Source: Burkholderiaceae bacterium (GTDB taxonomy: Bacteria; Pseudomonadota; Gammaproteobacteria; Burkholderiales; Burkholderiaceae_C). Taken from it: a stretch of DNA of 64,000 bases. A model generated the notes under the pieces. It did not search any database and had not been told where the DNA came from. It saw only the letters and a program-made list of their open reading frames with translations. The DNA lies in contig JAEUOU010000015.1 of the NCBI GenBank assembly GCA_016790575.1, forward strand, positions 100,851-164,850, written 5' to 3'. Made by a program: the position numbers and the translations under genes. Within the stretch, counting starts at the first letter, position 1. Each line of letters opens with the position of its first letter. Below are positions 27,986 through 41,557 of this stretch, one piece after another.

Positions 27986-29452
27986 TCAGCGGGGCAGGTC
28001 GGAAGAGCCCATCAGGAACTCGTCCACTGCGCGTGCAGCCTGCCGGCCCTCCCGTATCGCCCAAACGACCAGAGACTGGCCGCGTCGAACGTCACCGGCG
28101 GCAAACACCTTCGCCGCACTGGTTGCGTATCCGCCGATCAGGTCGGTGCTTGCCCGCGCGTTGCCACGGGGATCCTTGTCGACTTCAAACCCCTCCAGCA
28201 AGCTTGCAACCGGGTTGACGAATCCCATTGCCAGCAAGACAAGATCGGCCTTGAACTCCTTTTCGGTGCCCGGCACCTCGACCAGTTTTCCGTCCTTGAG
28301 TTCGACTTGAACCGTTTTCAAGCCGGCAACTTTGCCATTTTTGCCCACGAACTCCTTGGTCGAAATGGCAAACTCCCGCACGCAGCCTTCTTCGTGGCTG
28401 GAGCTGGTGCGCAGCTTGATCGGCCAGTAGGGCCACACCAAGGGCTTGTTTTCTTCCTCCGGCGGCATAGGCATGACTTCGAACTGGGTCACGCTGGCGG
28501 CCCCGTGGCGGTTGGAGGTTCCAACGCAGTCGCTCCCGGTGTCGCCGCCGCCGATCACGATCACATGTTTGCCGTCGGCACGCAACTGGCCCTTGAGCTT
28601 GTCGCCTGCATTGACCTTGTTCTGCTGCGGCAGAAACTCCATCGCAAAGTGGATACCGTCCAGATCACGACCCGGCACCGGCAAATCGCGCGACTGCTCG
28701 GCGCCCCCTGTCAGCAGCACGGCGTCAAAGTCCTTCTTGAGCTGATCGGGAGTCACCGACTCTTTGGCCCAGTTGGTCACCTTGCTGTCGGCTGGCAACT
28801 GCCCGACCAGAACGCCGGTGCGGATCGTCACGCCTTCGGCTTCGAGCTGCTTCACGCGGCGGTCGATGTGCGATTTCTCCAGCTTGAAATCGGGGATTCC
28901 GTAGCGCAGCAGGCCACCCACGCGGTCGTTTTTCTCGAACAAAGTGACGTCATGTCCGACGCGCGCCAGTTGCTGCGCAGCGGCCAGTCCCGCAGGCCCG
29001 GCGCCAACCACCGCGACCTTCTTGCCCGTCTTGCGAGCGGCCGGTTGCGGTTGCACCCAGCCTTCAGCCCAAGCGCGGTCGATGATTGCGTGTTCGATGG
29101 ACTTGATACCAACTGCGTCACCATTGACGTTGATGGTGCACGCGGCCTCGCAGGGTGCCGGGCAAATGCGGCCTGTGAACTCGGGGAAGTTGTTGGTGCT
29201 GTGAAGCACCGTGCTGGCATTCTTCCAGTCGCCGTGGTAGACGAGATCGTTGAAGTCCGGAATGATGTTGTTGACCGGGCAGCCACTGTTGCAGAACGGG
29301 GTGCCACAGTCCATACAGCGTGCGCCCTGGACTTTCGCCTGCGACTCATCCAGGCCGATCACGAATTCCTTGTAGTGCTTCACGCGCTCGGCGACTGGCT
29401 TGTAGCCTTCTTCGATACGCTCAAATTCCATGAATCCGGTTATTTTTCCCAT
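27986..29452 (-). CDS. gltD: Glutamate synthase, small (beta) subunit
   Basis: GltD passes electrons from NADPH through FAD and iron-sulfur clusters to GltB. The N-terminal region has cluster cysteines ([14 protein letters not shown] and CPAPCEAAC), followed by the FAD fold [17 protein letters not shown] and the NADPH fold [13 protein letters not shown]. Its 488 residues and the [16 protein letters not shown] end are typical. It starts 15 bases after gltB. Confidence 0.97.
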   Translation of the reverse strand: MGKITGFMEFERIEEGYKPVAERVKHYKEFVIGLDESQAKVQGARCMDCGTPFCNSGCPVNNIIPDFNDLVYHGDWKNASTVLHSTNNFPEFTGRICPAPCEAACTINVNGDAVGIKSIEHAIIDRAWAEGWVQPQPAARKTGKKVAVVGAGPAGLAAAQQLARVGHDVTLFEKNDRVGGLLRYGIPDFKLEKSHIDRRVKQLEAEGVTIRTGVLVGQLPADSKVTNWAKESVTPDQLKKDFDAVLLTGGAEQSRDLPVPGRDLDGIHFAMEFLPQQNKVNAGDKLKGQLRADGKHVIVIGGGDTGSDCVGTSNRHGAASVTQFEVMPMPPEEENKPLVWPYWPIKLRTSSSHEEGCVREFAISTKEFVGKNGKVAGLKTVQVELKDGKLVEVPGTEKEFKADLVLLAMGFVNPVASLLEGFEVDKDPRGNARASTDLIGGYATSAAKVFAAGDVRRGQSLVVWAIREGRQAARAVDEFLMGSSDLPR

Positions 29453-29467
29453 GATCTGTTTCTCCGC

Positions 29468-34246
<4,779 letters not shown>

Positions 34247-34288
34247 GGCGCACTCCTTCCGATACTCAGATGCCTCAAGCTTAGTGCA

Positions 34289-34306
34289 CTGCAACAAAAA
34301 TGCCAA
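34289..34306 (-). promoter_or_regulatory. Possible sigma-54 promoter of gltBD
   Basis: On the gltB strand the sequence TTGGCATTTTTGTTGCAG fits the sigma-54 pattern, with GG and GC elements separated by exactly ten bases. The predicted start would be near 34280, leaving about 34 bases of leader before gltB. A sigma-70 reading of the same bases (TTGGCA, 17 bases, TAAGCT) is also possible. I found no clear NtrC site upstream. Confidence 0.4.
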
Positions 34307-34310
34307 GCGG

Positions 34311-34330
34311 AATTAATTGGGGTCAGAGCA
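34311..34330. repeat. GGGGTCAGA-type motif beside the transposase-like gene
   Basis: The bases AATTAATTGGGGTCAGAGCA lie between gltB and the 3' end of the REP-type transposase homologue. I recall GGGGTCAGA motifs at the ends of such transposase genes in proteobacteria, so this may be a relic of the element. I found no matching second end on the other side of the gene. Confidence 0.35.
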
Positions 34331-34388
34331 ATATATGCGCGCAACTCATGACCGATAATTTTAAACAGGGACATGTTCAAATAATTGT

Positions 34389-35117
34389 TTAGTTTGATTT
34401 TTTTCTATTTTCCTCAGTGATTGGACCTGATGGCCGTTTGTGCGGGCGTCCGGGTTTTCCTTTGCTCAACGGCCGGGAGGTGACTTTCTCCAGGTTCTGG
34501 ATAAAGTCAGTGTCGCCAAGCACCCGGCCGCTTTGGATTGCTGTAGCGATCCGTTCCTGGAACGGTGCATCGAGCCCCTGATGCACCAAACTGGCGTACG
34601 CCGCCTCCCGCGCAAAGGGGGTGTCACCCAGAGTCCAGTAAGGCGGCGGCGCAACCAGAAATCGCGACACACGATGGCCTGTGTAATGCTCTGCGCTCGT
34701 CCGCAAGGGCAGTTCCTCGAACAGACCGGTTTGCGCCAGACCCGGCCTGCGATCAAGGAATATCATGGCGGCAAGAAGCGTTGCGCCAGGCTGCACCAGC
34801 AGGCTTCGGAAACGGCCCGCCCACAAAGCCCCGAGCCGCCGATGGCGGGTATTGACCCATCGGACATAGCGCCGCCCGATGTCCTGCATGAAGGCGGAAA
34901 TCCCCGACTCATCGTCGGGAGTTGCCAATATCTGGAAAGCATCCGGCGCGAGTCGAAATCCATGGACAGCTACTTGCCGGTTTGATGCTGCCTCTGAAAC
35001 CATGCCCAGAAAAGCATCCGCATCGGACTCATCAAGAAACACCCGAAGTCCGCCGCTTGCTGTCTGGGTCAGCAAGTGGGCATGACCTGCCAGGCTCAAC
35101 CGGGGTAAACGGGCCAT
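34389..35117 (-). CDS. REP-type (Y1) transposase homologue lacking catalytic residues
   Basis: A 242-residue protein clearly related to REP-associated tyrosine transposases: MARLPRLSLAGHAHLL start, GRRYVRWVN, LGALWAGRFRSLLVQP, then YWTLGDTPFAREAAY and a basic C-terminal tail. The catalytic parts have gone. Where relatives have NHFHLL (the HUH histidines) this protein reads DAFQIL (residues 59-64). Where they have the catalytic Tyr in YIDLNP it reads FLDRRP (Phe120). Yet the frame is open throughout. It cannot work as a Y1 transposase by known chemistry; it may keep a DNA-binding role or be slowly decaying. It lies upstream of gltB and divergent from the BON gene. Confidence 0.85.
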   Translation of the reverse strand: MARLPRLSLAGHAHLLTQTASGGLRVFLDESDADAFLGMVSEAASNRQVAVHGFRLAPDAFQILATPDDESGISAFMQDIGRRYVRWVNTRHRRLGALWAGRFRSLLVQPGATLLAAMIFLDRRPGLAQTGLFEELPLRTSAEHYTGHRVSRFLVAPPPYWTLGDTPFAREAAYASLVHQGLDAPFQERIATAIQSGRVLGDTDFIQNLEKVTSRPLSKGKPGRPHKRPSGPITEENRKKSN

Positions 35118-35186
35118 AGATGGAGTGAACTGAAGTTTTTATGCGGGCGAATGCGGGGGACGCCGCGTTAATATTTAACCCGTCTG

Positions 35187-35246
35187 CAATGACCGTGACC
35201 GGTCATTGTCGTCGAACCGATCGGGTCGGTTTCGACCGGTCGGAAA
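35187..35246 (+). promoter_or_regulatory. Cluster of palindromes upstream of the BON lipoprotein gene
   Basis: CAATGACC (35187-35194) and GGTCATTG (35201-35208) form a perfect inverted repeat with a six-base spacer. The 8-base palindrome GACCGGTC occurs at 35197-35204 and again at 35234-35241, and GGTTTC/GAAACC flank the second. The cluster ends 25 bases before the BON gene start and could be an operator or an RNA structure. Confidence 0.4.
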
Positions 35247-35270
35247 CCCCATGAAGAAGGCCCACGCAAC

Positions 35271-35594
35271 ATGATCAAACTTTCGACGACCTGCCTGGCG
35301 GCACCTATGTTGGCCACGACCCTGATTGCCTGCGGTGGCGGCTCCTACCAGCACCGAACGGAAACCGGCAATACGGTCGCCAATTCGATGGACCTCCATT
35401 TGGCTGAACGTGTCCGACATGCCCTGGCTGCTGACGAGCGAGTCGCGGCCGGTTCCCTGACGGTGAATGTCCGTGAAGGGGTTGTCTATATCTCTGGAAG
35501 CCCGCGTGATTCTGCCGCCCGTCAGCAGGCGGTCGTAACCGCACGCCGGGTACCTGGCGTGCGGTCGGTTGTTGACAACATGGGCTTCTACTGA
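35271..35594 (+). CDS. BON-domain lipoprotein
   Basis: A 107-residue secreted lipoprotein with a signal peptide ending in a lipobox (LIAC, Cys21). One BON domain follows: LAERVRHALAADERV, then SLTVNVREGVVYISGSPRD and a VPGVRSVVDNM end. BON domains are found in envelope-stress proteins such as OsmY and are thought to bind membranes or phospholipids; its own role is unknown. AGAAGG lies ten bases before the ATG. Its last seven bases overlap the convergent methyltransferase gene. Confidence 0.87.
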   Translation: MIKLSTTCLAAPMLATTLIACGGGSYQHRTETGNTVANSMDLHLAERVRHALAADERVAAGSLTVNVREGVVYISGSPRDSAARQQAVVTARRVPGVRSVVDNMGFY

Positions 35595-36463
35595 GCCAGG
35601 CGAAACCGGCTTTCGAGCTGTTCGGTCAGGCCGAACTCAGCGAGCAGGGCCTTTAGCCTGTTCGCAGAACTTTGCTTGTGTTGCCCGGTGAAGCGGGCCA
35701 ATATGAGCTCATTTTTCAGGCTGTGTTCCCAGCCCACCAGTTCCGTCACGGTGACCTGGTAGCCGCTGGCTTCCAGATAGAGGCAGCGCAGCACGTTGGT
35801 GAGTTGACTTCCCAGTTCCCTCGCATGCAAGGGATGCCGCCACAACTCGGCCAGCGGCGTTCGGCTGAGCGACAGCGCCTTGCTGGCATTGAGCGCACGC
35901 GCAACCTCAGCCTGGCAGCAGGGCACCAGCACCATGGCCCGGGCATGCTTTTGCAGACCGAATGCAATTGCGTCGTCGGTTGCGGTGTCACACGCATGGA
36001 GTGCAGTTACCAGGTCGATACGATCGGGGATCTCCCGTGCATCCACCGATTCCGCCACCGTCTGATTCAGAAAACGCATGCGTTCGAAGCCCAGTCGCTG
36101 CGCCAGTTCGCGCGATCGCAAGACCAGTTCCTCCCGAGACTCGACCCCGAACAAGGTTCCGACCGGGAGCTGCTTGAAATACAAGTCGTAAATGATGAAA
36201 CCGAGATAGGACTTTCCTGCCCCATGGTCGGCCAAGGTGACGCCGCGATCTGGGGCACCGAGATCGTTCAGTATCTTTTCAATGAACTGCAACAGGTGAT
36301 AGACCTGTTTGAGTTTGCGGCGCGAGTCCTGATTCAACTTTCCGTCGCGGGTCAGGATGTGCAACTCCTGCAGCAAGCCAAGAGACTGCCCGGCGCGCAC
36401 CTCTGGCGGCAGAACCGGCGCGGCTGCTTTTGCACGCCCGCCGGCGGACTTTGCCCCTTTCAC
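35588..36463 (-). CDS. SAM-dependent methyltransferase (Methyltransf_32-like)
   Basis: A 291-residue methyltransferase. The glycine-rich SAM motif appears as LADHGAGKSYLGFIIYDL, and the segment LVTALHACDTATDDAI is characteristic of the Methyltransf_32 group. The first 20 residues are basic and Ala-rich. The substrate is unknown; family members act on RNA or small molecules. Its start overlaps the DUF1415 stop by ATGA, so the pair is translated together. Confidence 0.83.
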   Translation of the reverse strand: MKGAKSAGGRAKAAAPVLPPEVRAGQSLGLLQELHILTRDGKLNQDSRRKLKQVYHLLQFIEKILNDLGAPDRGVTLADHGAGKSYLGFIIYDLYFKQLPVGTLFGVESREELVLRSRELAQRLGFERMRFLNQTVAESVDAREIPDRIDLVTALHACDTATDDAIAFGLQKHARAMVLVPCCQAEVARALNASKALSLSRTPLAELWRHPLHARELGSQLTNVLRCLYLEASGYQVTVTELVGWEHSLKNELILARFTGQHKQSSANRLKALLAEFGLTEQLESRFRLAQ

Positions 36464-37059
36464 GTGGAAATCTCCCTGCCGGTTGGCGATGGCGGGCCCG
36501 CTTCTGTTTGGCTATGTGCCCCGACATCCAAACCAAGCCATCCCGCTTCTCCCAGATCCCGCAGAGTCTGCATATTCGCTTCAAAGATGGTCTCGGCCTC
36601 AGGGAACGCGGCCACAGCACGGTCAATGCTGGTCTCTCGGATCAGATGCAATGTGGGGTAAGGTGACCGGTTCGTCGCATTGGTAATGTCCTCGGATCGG
36701 GTGCCGTAAAACTGAAATCGGGGATGGAAACTCGCGATCTGCAGCACGCCCTCCAGGTCCAACTCCTCCAACACCGCTTCGGCTTCCTCCAGAAAGTCGT
36801 TGAACTCCAGGAAATCGGGATACTGATCCGGCAGGATGAGCAAGCTGGTTTCCCGGACCGCTGGGTCCATCCGGGCCAGATCAATCAACTCCTGTCCGAT
36901 CTGTTTGCGCAATTCTTCTTGGCCGCATGCCCGGAGCACGCCATAGTGGATCTGCCCTTTGGAATAGGGCGCTTTGGCGAAGGGGCACAAGTTAAGTCCA
37001 ATGACCGCGCGCACCAGCCAGCGACGGGTATCTTCAACGATCTGCTCATCAGATGTCAT
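36460..37059 (-). CDS. DUF1415 family protein
   Basis: A 199-residue protein of the DUF1415 family, of unknown function. Recognisable segments are WLVRAVIGLNLCPFAKAP, TSLLILPDQYPDFLEFNDFL and ATNRSPYPTLHLIRETS. The conserved Cys, His and Asp residues could suggest an enzyme, but I assign none. I chose the ATG at 37059; a GTG three codons upstream is possible. The 257 bases upstream, to the MFS gene, hold no feature I recognise. Confidence 0.83.
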   Translation of the reverse strand: MTSDEQIVEDTRRWLVRAVIGLNLCPFAKAPYSKGQIHYGVLRACGQEELRKQIGQELIDLARMDPAVRETSLLILPDQYPDFLEFNDFLEEAEAVLEELDLEGVLQIASFHPRFQFYGTRSEDITNATNRSPYPTLHLIRETSIDRAVAAFPEAETIFEANMQTLRDLGEAGWLGLDVGAHSQTEAGPPSPTGREIST

Positions 37060-37316
37060 GGGAAACACTCAGGTAACGCAATCAATCAGCAAAGGGGTGA
37101 CTCGGACGATCAGTAACGCCTCACGACGGCCTCCGGGTCTTGAGCCGTGAAGGCCCGACCCGACCACCGGTTTCTTCGCCAACATCCTGATATTGTCGCC
37201 CTGCGGCGAGCTGATTGGCCGGCCGGATGTTGTCCTGCCGGTCGACCAAAACCAAAAAAATGAGCCCTCGGCGGATCCACGCACGGCGGCAACGTTGATA
37301 TTGCGCCGGGCCTGTT

Positions 37317-38558
37317 TCAGTCTTGAGTCCGATGATGATTGGACGGGATTCGGCACAGAAGCCACCATGCCAACAGGCATCCGATGAACGAGAAAGTCCC
37401 GGTCACTATCCAGGTCTGGCCCCAGGAGCCTTGCCGGCCGGCCAGCAAGGCAACCGCTGGCGGGCCCAGGAACTGCCCCGCCGAGGACCATTGCTGCATC
37501 CAGCCTACCGTCGTCGATACCGTATCTGCGCGGGGTGCGAGCCGCACCGCCAGAGTGAACAATGTCCCGGGAACCAGGCCTCCAACCGCCGAGAAAAGGC
37601 ATACACCCATGAACCGAAGACCGAACGGCGCCGCCAGAGTGTCGCTGAACGCAGTCCACGCACCAAATGCAAGCCCTCCGTATCCCGCCCACAAGATCAT
37701 CTGTGGCGTGTATCCCGCCGTGAGCAGCCGCCCTGCGGCGATGTTTCCGGTCAGGTTGATTCCTGCAGCCAGTGCGGTCAATGGCGCGACCAAGGCGGGG
37801 GAAACGGCGGAATCTCCGTACATCTTTGGCAGAAACCCAATCACCGCCAGCCATTGACTCGAATAGACAGCAAAACAAGCGGCCAACAACCAGGGTACCG
37901 GGCTGGCCAAGGTCAATCGCAGCCTTTCACCGAACGAGACCACTGTCGCTTCAGACCTGGCCTCCGGGTGTTGACACACACGGGGAAACGGCGGGTCGGC
38001 CGGCACACCAATCCAGACAGCGACAAACAAGCCGATCGCTGCGAGACCCAGTCCACTCCACCACACGGGCCAGCCACCGGCGCCAATGACCGTTGGTCCC
38101 AGCAACAGGGCCGCTGCCGTTCCAATCGGCATGTAAGCGCCCCAGACTCCCAGCATGGCTGCGATCTGTTGAAGCGGCACCAGACGCCGGATCAGGGCCG
38201 GCGCCGGCAAAGCCACCAGCAGCAGCCCCAGCCCCTCCAGGCCGCGCAACCCCAGCAAAAGAGGTACCGAAACGGTGCGCGCGCCGACCAGGCTGCCAGT
38301 TGCCAGAAGCGCCAGGCCCACGAGAATGCTGCGGCGCAGGCCCCAACGGTCTGCCATCAGCCCCACCAACAGCCCCAGGCTCATGCCGGCGAGTTGTACA
38401 AATGAAAGCAGAAAACCGGCCTGAGGGAGCGTCAGTCCGATTTGCGCCTGCAGGACCGGAATGGCAGGTGGCAGCTTGCCGACATGCAGTGCCGCGCACC
38501 CCCCGGCCGCCACCACAAGCCAGGCGGCAAAAGGGACTGCGGAACGGGAGTCCGTCAT
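37317..38558 (-). CDS. MFS transporter (CynX/NimT-like)
   Basis: A 413-residue major facilitator with twelve predicted helices. The loop between helices 2 and 3 has GLLVGLMADRWGLRRS, the MFS motif A. A central hydrophilic loop (PRVCQHPEARSEATVVSFGERLR) separates the halves. Overall it resembles the CynX/NimT group, which includes cyanate and 2-nitroimidazole transporters; the substrate is unknown. Its start overlaps the dGTPase-like gene stop by ATGA. Confidence 0.88.
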   Translation of the reverse strand: MTDSRSAVPFAAWLVVAAGGCAALHVGKLPPAIPVLQAQIGLTLPQAGFLLSFVQLAGMSLGLLVGLMADRWGLRRSILVGLALLATGSLVGARTVSVPLLLGLRGLEGLGLLLVALPAPALIRRLVPLQQIAAMLGVWGAYMPIGTAAALLLGPTVIGAGGWPVWWSGLGLAAIGLFVAVWIGVPADPPFPRVCQHPEARSEATVVSFGERLRLTLASPVPWLLAACFAVYSSQWLAVIGFLPKMYGDSAVSPALVAPLTALAAGINLTGNIAAGRLLTAGYTPQMILWAGYGGLAFGAWTAFSDTLAAPFGLRFMGVCLFSAVGGLVPGTLFTLAVRLAPRADTVSTTVGWMQQWSSAGQFLGPPAVALLAGRQGSWGQTWIVTGTFSFIGCLLAWWLLCRIPSNHHRTQD

Positions 38559-39760
38559 TCGATCCGGCCATGCGCCGCATCGCCGGCGAAGATGCGCAGC
38601 CCCGTATGCCGGTGGTGCTCGCGCATTGCGTACCGGTCGGTCATACCGGCAATATAGTCAGCGACGGTTCGTGCTGTCTGACGCGGGTCGCCGTCAGCCT
38701 GATCGATGCGTGTCATGAACCCGGCTGGCATCTGGGCCGGGTTGGTGCGATAGATTTCGAAGAGTTCCTGAATGATCTGTCGGGCCCGTGCCGTTGTCTC
38801 CATCACCTGGGAATGCCGATAAAGGTTGTGCATCAAGAACGTTTTCAGACGCTGACTGGCCTGCTGCATCGGGCCGCTGAAAGCCACCAACCCGCGCTGG
38901 GCGCGTACCGCAGCCACGTCGGGCGGAGCAGCGCGCTCCAGCGCTCCTCTGGTCGTCTCGATCAGGTCGTACACCATGGCACTGAGCATGCGGCGAATGC
39001 TTTCGTATAAAAGCCGCCGATCCGTGGACTGGCTGGCCAGCCCGGGGTGCTCCACCAGGGTTGCGTTCAGGTAGTTGCCGAGCAAGCTGGCTTGCGCGAC
39101 CTGCTCAAGGTCGATGAGTCCGGACCGCACCCCATCGTCGATGTCGTGCGCGTTGTAAGCAATTTCGTCGGCCAGGTTGCACAACTGCGCCTCGAGGCTG
39201 GGTGAGTTTCCGTCGAGAAAGCGCCGGCCTACGCCTTCCGGTTCAACGGCTTCGATTGCCAGTGCGTTTGTGCGACTGCAATGCTTCAGGATGCCCTCTC
39301 GGGTTTCGAACGTCAGGTTCAGTCCGTTCCATTGGGGATATCGTTCCTCCAGATGATCGACCACCCGAAGGCTTTGCAGGTTGTGCTCGAAACCGCCCCA
39401 GGGCGCCATGCAGGCATTGAGGGCGTCTTGACCCGCGTGTCCGAAGGGCGTGTGCCCGAGGTCGTGGGCCAGCGCGATCGCCTCTATGAGGTCTTCGTTC
39501 AGCCCCAACGAGCGCCCTACGGAACGACCGAGTTGCGCGACCTCCAAGGAATGCGTCATACGAGTGCGAAAGAGGTCGCCCTCGTGATTCAAAAAGACCT
39601 GCGTTTTATAGACCAGCCGCCGAAATGCGGTGGAATGCACGATCCGGTCCCGGTCCCGCTGGTATTCAGTGCGGGTGGGGGCCGGTGGTTCCGCGTGGAA
39701 TCGGCCACGACTGCCGGCCGGATGGCTGGCATACCGCGCCAGATTCCCTTTTTCAAGCAT
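38555..39760 (-). CDS. dgt: dGTPase-like HD-domain triphosphohydrolase
   Basis: A 401-residue HD-domain protein of the deoxyguanosinetriphosphate triphosphohydrolase-like family, which degrades dNTPs to deoxynucleoside and tripolyphosphate. Metal-binding elements are seen as RMTHSLEVAQLGRSV, AHDLGHTPFGHAG and LADEIAYNAHDIDDG. The FRRLVYKTQVF start region is typical. The ATG at 39760 is preferred. It follows aroB by 37 bases, an order seen in many Burkholderiales. Confidence 0.93.
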   Translation of the reverse strand: MLEKGNLARYASHPAGSRGRFHAEPPAPTRTEYQRDRDRIVHSTAFRRLVYKTQVFLNHEGDLFRTRMTHSLEVAQLGRSVGRSLGLNEDLIEAIALAHDLGHTPFGHAGQDALNACMAPWGGFEHNLQSLRVVDHLEERYPQWNGLNLTFETREGILKHCSRTNALAIEAVEPEGVGRRFLDGNSPSLEAQLCNLADEIAYNAHDIDDGVRSGLIDLEQVAQASLLGNYLNATLVEHPGLASQSTDRRLLYESIRRMLSAMVYDLIETTRGALERAAPPDVAAVRAQRGLVAFSGPMQQASQRLKTFLMHNLYRHSQVMETTARARQIIQELFEIYRTNPAQMPAGFMTRIDQADGDPRQTARTVADYIAGMTDRYAMREHHRHTGLRIFAGDAAHGRIE

Positions 39761-39797
39761 TTTCCGCCAAAATCCAGCGTGAAATGGTCATAGTATG

Positions 39798-40925
39798 CTA
39801 TGCTTTTTGCTGGACTAGCGAACACCTTTCGATCACGCGGCGGACGACCAGATCATCGGCGGCACGCAGACAGGCGTTGCCGAGACCGTCCACCACAATA
39901 AACCGGATCGCACCCGCTTCGGCCTTCTTGTCGACCCGCATCAGCGCGAGGTAACGACCCGCGTTGTCCTGCGGGTCCAGCATTGGCGCGGTAACGGGCA
40001 AACCCGAAGCCCGCACCAAGGCCGTGAGCCGTTCGACAAACGTCGACGGTACCAGGCCCATTTCCGCAGAAAGATGGGCGGCCATGACCATGCCGCAACC
40101 GACGGCCTCCCCATGCAACCATTCGCCATATCCCAGTCCGGCTTCAATGGCATGACCGAAGGTGTGCCCGAAGTTCAGGATCGCCCGCAGTCCGGTTTCG
40201 CGCTCGTCCTGACCGACGACCCAAGCCTTTATCTCGCAACTACGGCGGACCGCATAGGCCAGTGCCTGGGGGTCGCGTTCAAGCAAAGTGTCCAGATTGG
40301 CCTCGATCCACGACAAAAAGGTCATGTCGGCGATCGGACCGTATTTGATGACCTCGGCCAAACCCGCAGACAACTCTCTCGGTGGCAAGGTCTGCAGCGT
40401 GTCCAGGTCACAAACAACCAATTGGGGCTGGTAGAACGCGCCGATCATGTTCTTTCCCAACGGATGATTGATCGCTGTCTTTCCCCCGACCGAGGAATCC
40501 ACTTGGGCGAGCAAGGTCGTCGGCACCTGCACGAAGGGCACACCGCGCATGTAGCACGCGGCGGCGAAACCGGTCATATCCCCCACCACCCCACCGCCGA
40601 GTGCATAAAAGACCGTCTTGCGATCGCATTCTGCCGCGAGCACCGCATCAAACAGGTGATTCAGCGACTCCCAGGTTTTGAAGGCTTCGCCATCGGGCAG
40701 GGTGACCACCTGCACCTGGCGATGCCGCAACTGCAGTGCGGCCTGGAGGCGCGCCGCATACAAAGGCCCAACCGTGGTATTGGTGACAACGACCGCCTGG
40801 GCACTGCTGCCGATGTGGGCATAGGTATCTGCCTGATCAAAAAGCCGGGTGCCGATACGAATGGGATAACTTCGCTCGCCGAGGGAGATGGATACGGTTT
40901 GGTTCGCCACTGGTGAATCGCTCAT
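39798..40925 (-). CDS. aroB: 3-dehydroquinate synthase
   Basis: AroB converts DAHP to 3-dehydroquinate, the second shikimate step, using NAD and a metal. The 375-residue protein has [19 protein letters not shown], the substrate loop [18 protein letters not shown], and the metal histidines in [11 protein letters not shown]. The ATG at 40925 is the family start. aroK lies upstream with a 104-base gap that contains nothing I recognise. Confidence 0.97.
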   Translation of the reverse strand: MSDSPVANQTVSISLGERSYPIRIGTRLFDQADTYAHIGSSAQAVVVTNTTVGPLYAARLQAALQLRHRQVQVVTLPDGEAFKTWESLNHLFDAVLAAECDRKTVFYALGGGVVGDMTGFAAACYMRGVPFVQVPTTLLAQVDSSVGGKTAINHPLGKNMIGAFYQPQLVVCDLDTLQTLPPRELSAGLAEVIKYGPIADMTFLSWIEANLDTLLERDPQALAYAVRRSCEIKAWVVGQDERETGLRAILNFGHTFGHAIEAGLGYGEWLHGEAVGCGMVMAAHLSAEMGLVPSTFVERLTALVRASGLPVTAPMLDPQDNAGRYLALMRVDKKAEAGAIRFIVVDGLGNACLRAADDLVVRRVIERCSLVQQKA

Positions 40926-41029
40926 GGCTGCAAGTGTAGAGGCTGTGCCGCTTGCGCTTTCACTGGTCGGGCATGATCGTCGCCCCCTGAAGCCATGTAC
41001 GTGACCAAGCCAACACCCCGTTGGGGACC

Positions 41030-41557
41030 TCACGCTTTGGTTCGGGTGCCTGCGAGATCGAGTTGCATTTCGACCATGTTGACCAAGGTCGCAACCGAGG
41101 GACGCCCGGTTTCCAGGGTGAAATGTGCGGTCTGGCGGTAAAGGGGATCGCGCTGTGAATACAAGTCACGCAGACGCGCCAATGGGTCCGCGACCTGGAG
41201 CAGAGGTCGACTGGTATCGTGCCGCAGACGCCGAAACAGCGCCTCGGGGGTAGCGCGCAGGTAGACCACTGTCGTGCGATCACGGAGGTTAAGGCGGTTT
41301 TTTTCCCGCAAAACCGCGCCGCCACCGGTGGCCAATACGATGTCATCGCGAAGAGTCAACTCGTCAATCGATGACTCTTCCCGGTCGCGAAAAGCAGCTT
41401 CACCCTCTCGTTCGAAGAAATCACGGATCGGGCAGCCGATTTGCTGCTCGATCATCTGGTCGGAGTCAACGAAGCGAACTCCCAGTCGGCGAGCCAACTG
41501 CCGCCCGATCGTCGACTTGCCCGAACCGGGCATCCCGATGAGGGAGATCCGGGTCAA
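41030..41557 (-). CDS. aroK: Shikimate kinase
   Basis: A 175-residue P-loop kinase that phosphorylates shikimate. Walker A is [11 protein letters not shown], the shikimate contacts are in DSDQMIE and [13 protein letters not shown], and the lid [13 protein letters not shown] is present. Its ATG overlaps the stop of the Ig-domain lipoprotein gene by ATGA, so its translation is coupled to a gene of unrelated type. The pil-aroKB linkage is conserved in many proteobacteria. Confidence 0.97.
   Translation of the reverse strand: MTRISLIGMPGSGKSTIGRQLARRLGVRFVDSDQMIEQQIGCPIRDFFEREGEAAFRDREESSIDELTLRDDIVLATGGGAVLREKNRLNLRDRTTVVYLRATPEALFRRLRHDTSRPLLQVADPLARLRDLYSQRDPLYRQTAHFTLETGRPSVATLVNMVEMQLDLAGTRTKA

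Noticed and set aside
34331..34388. NtrC-binding site upstream of gltB
   Set aside because: No TGCAC-N-GTGCA type dyad was found between the sigma-54-like element and the transposase-like gene.
37200..37260. Terminator after DUF1415 or before the MFS gene
   Set aside because: A GGCCGGC/GCCGGTC stem is followed by an A-rich run on the plus strand, the wrong orientation for the minus-strand genes.
37069..37878. A 269-codon open frame overlapping the MFS gene
   Set aside because: Mostly a shadow of the MFS transporter. The remaining 38 codons in the intergenic part (37069 to about 37185) have no similarity I can recognise.
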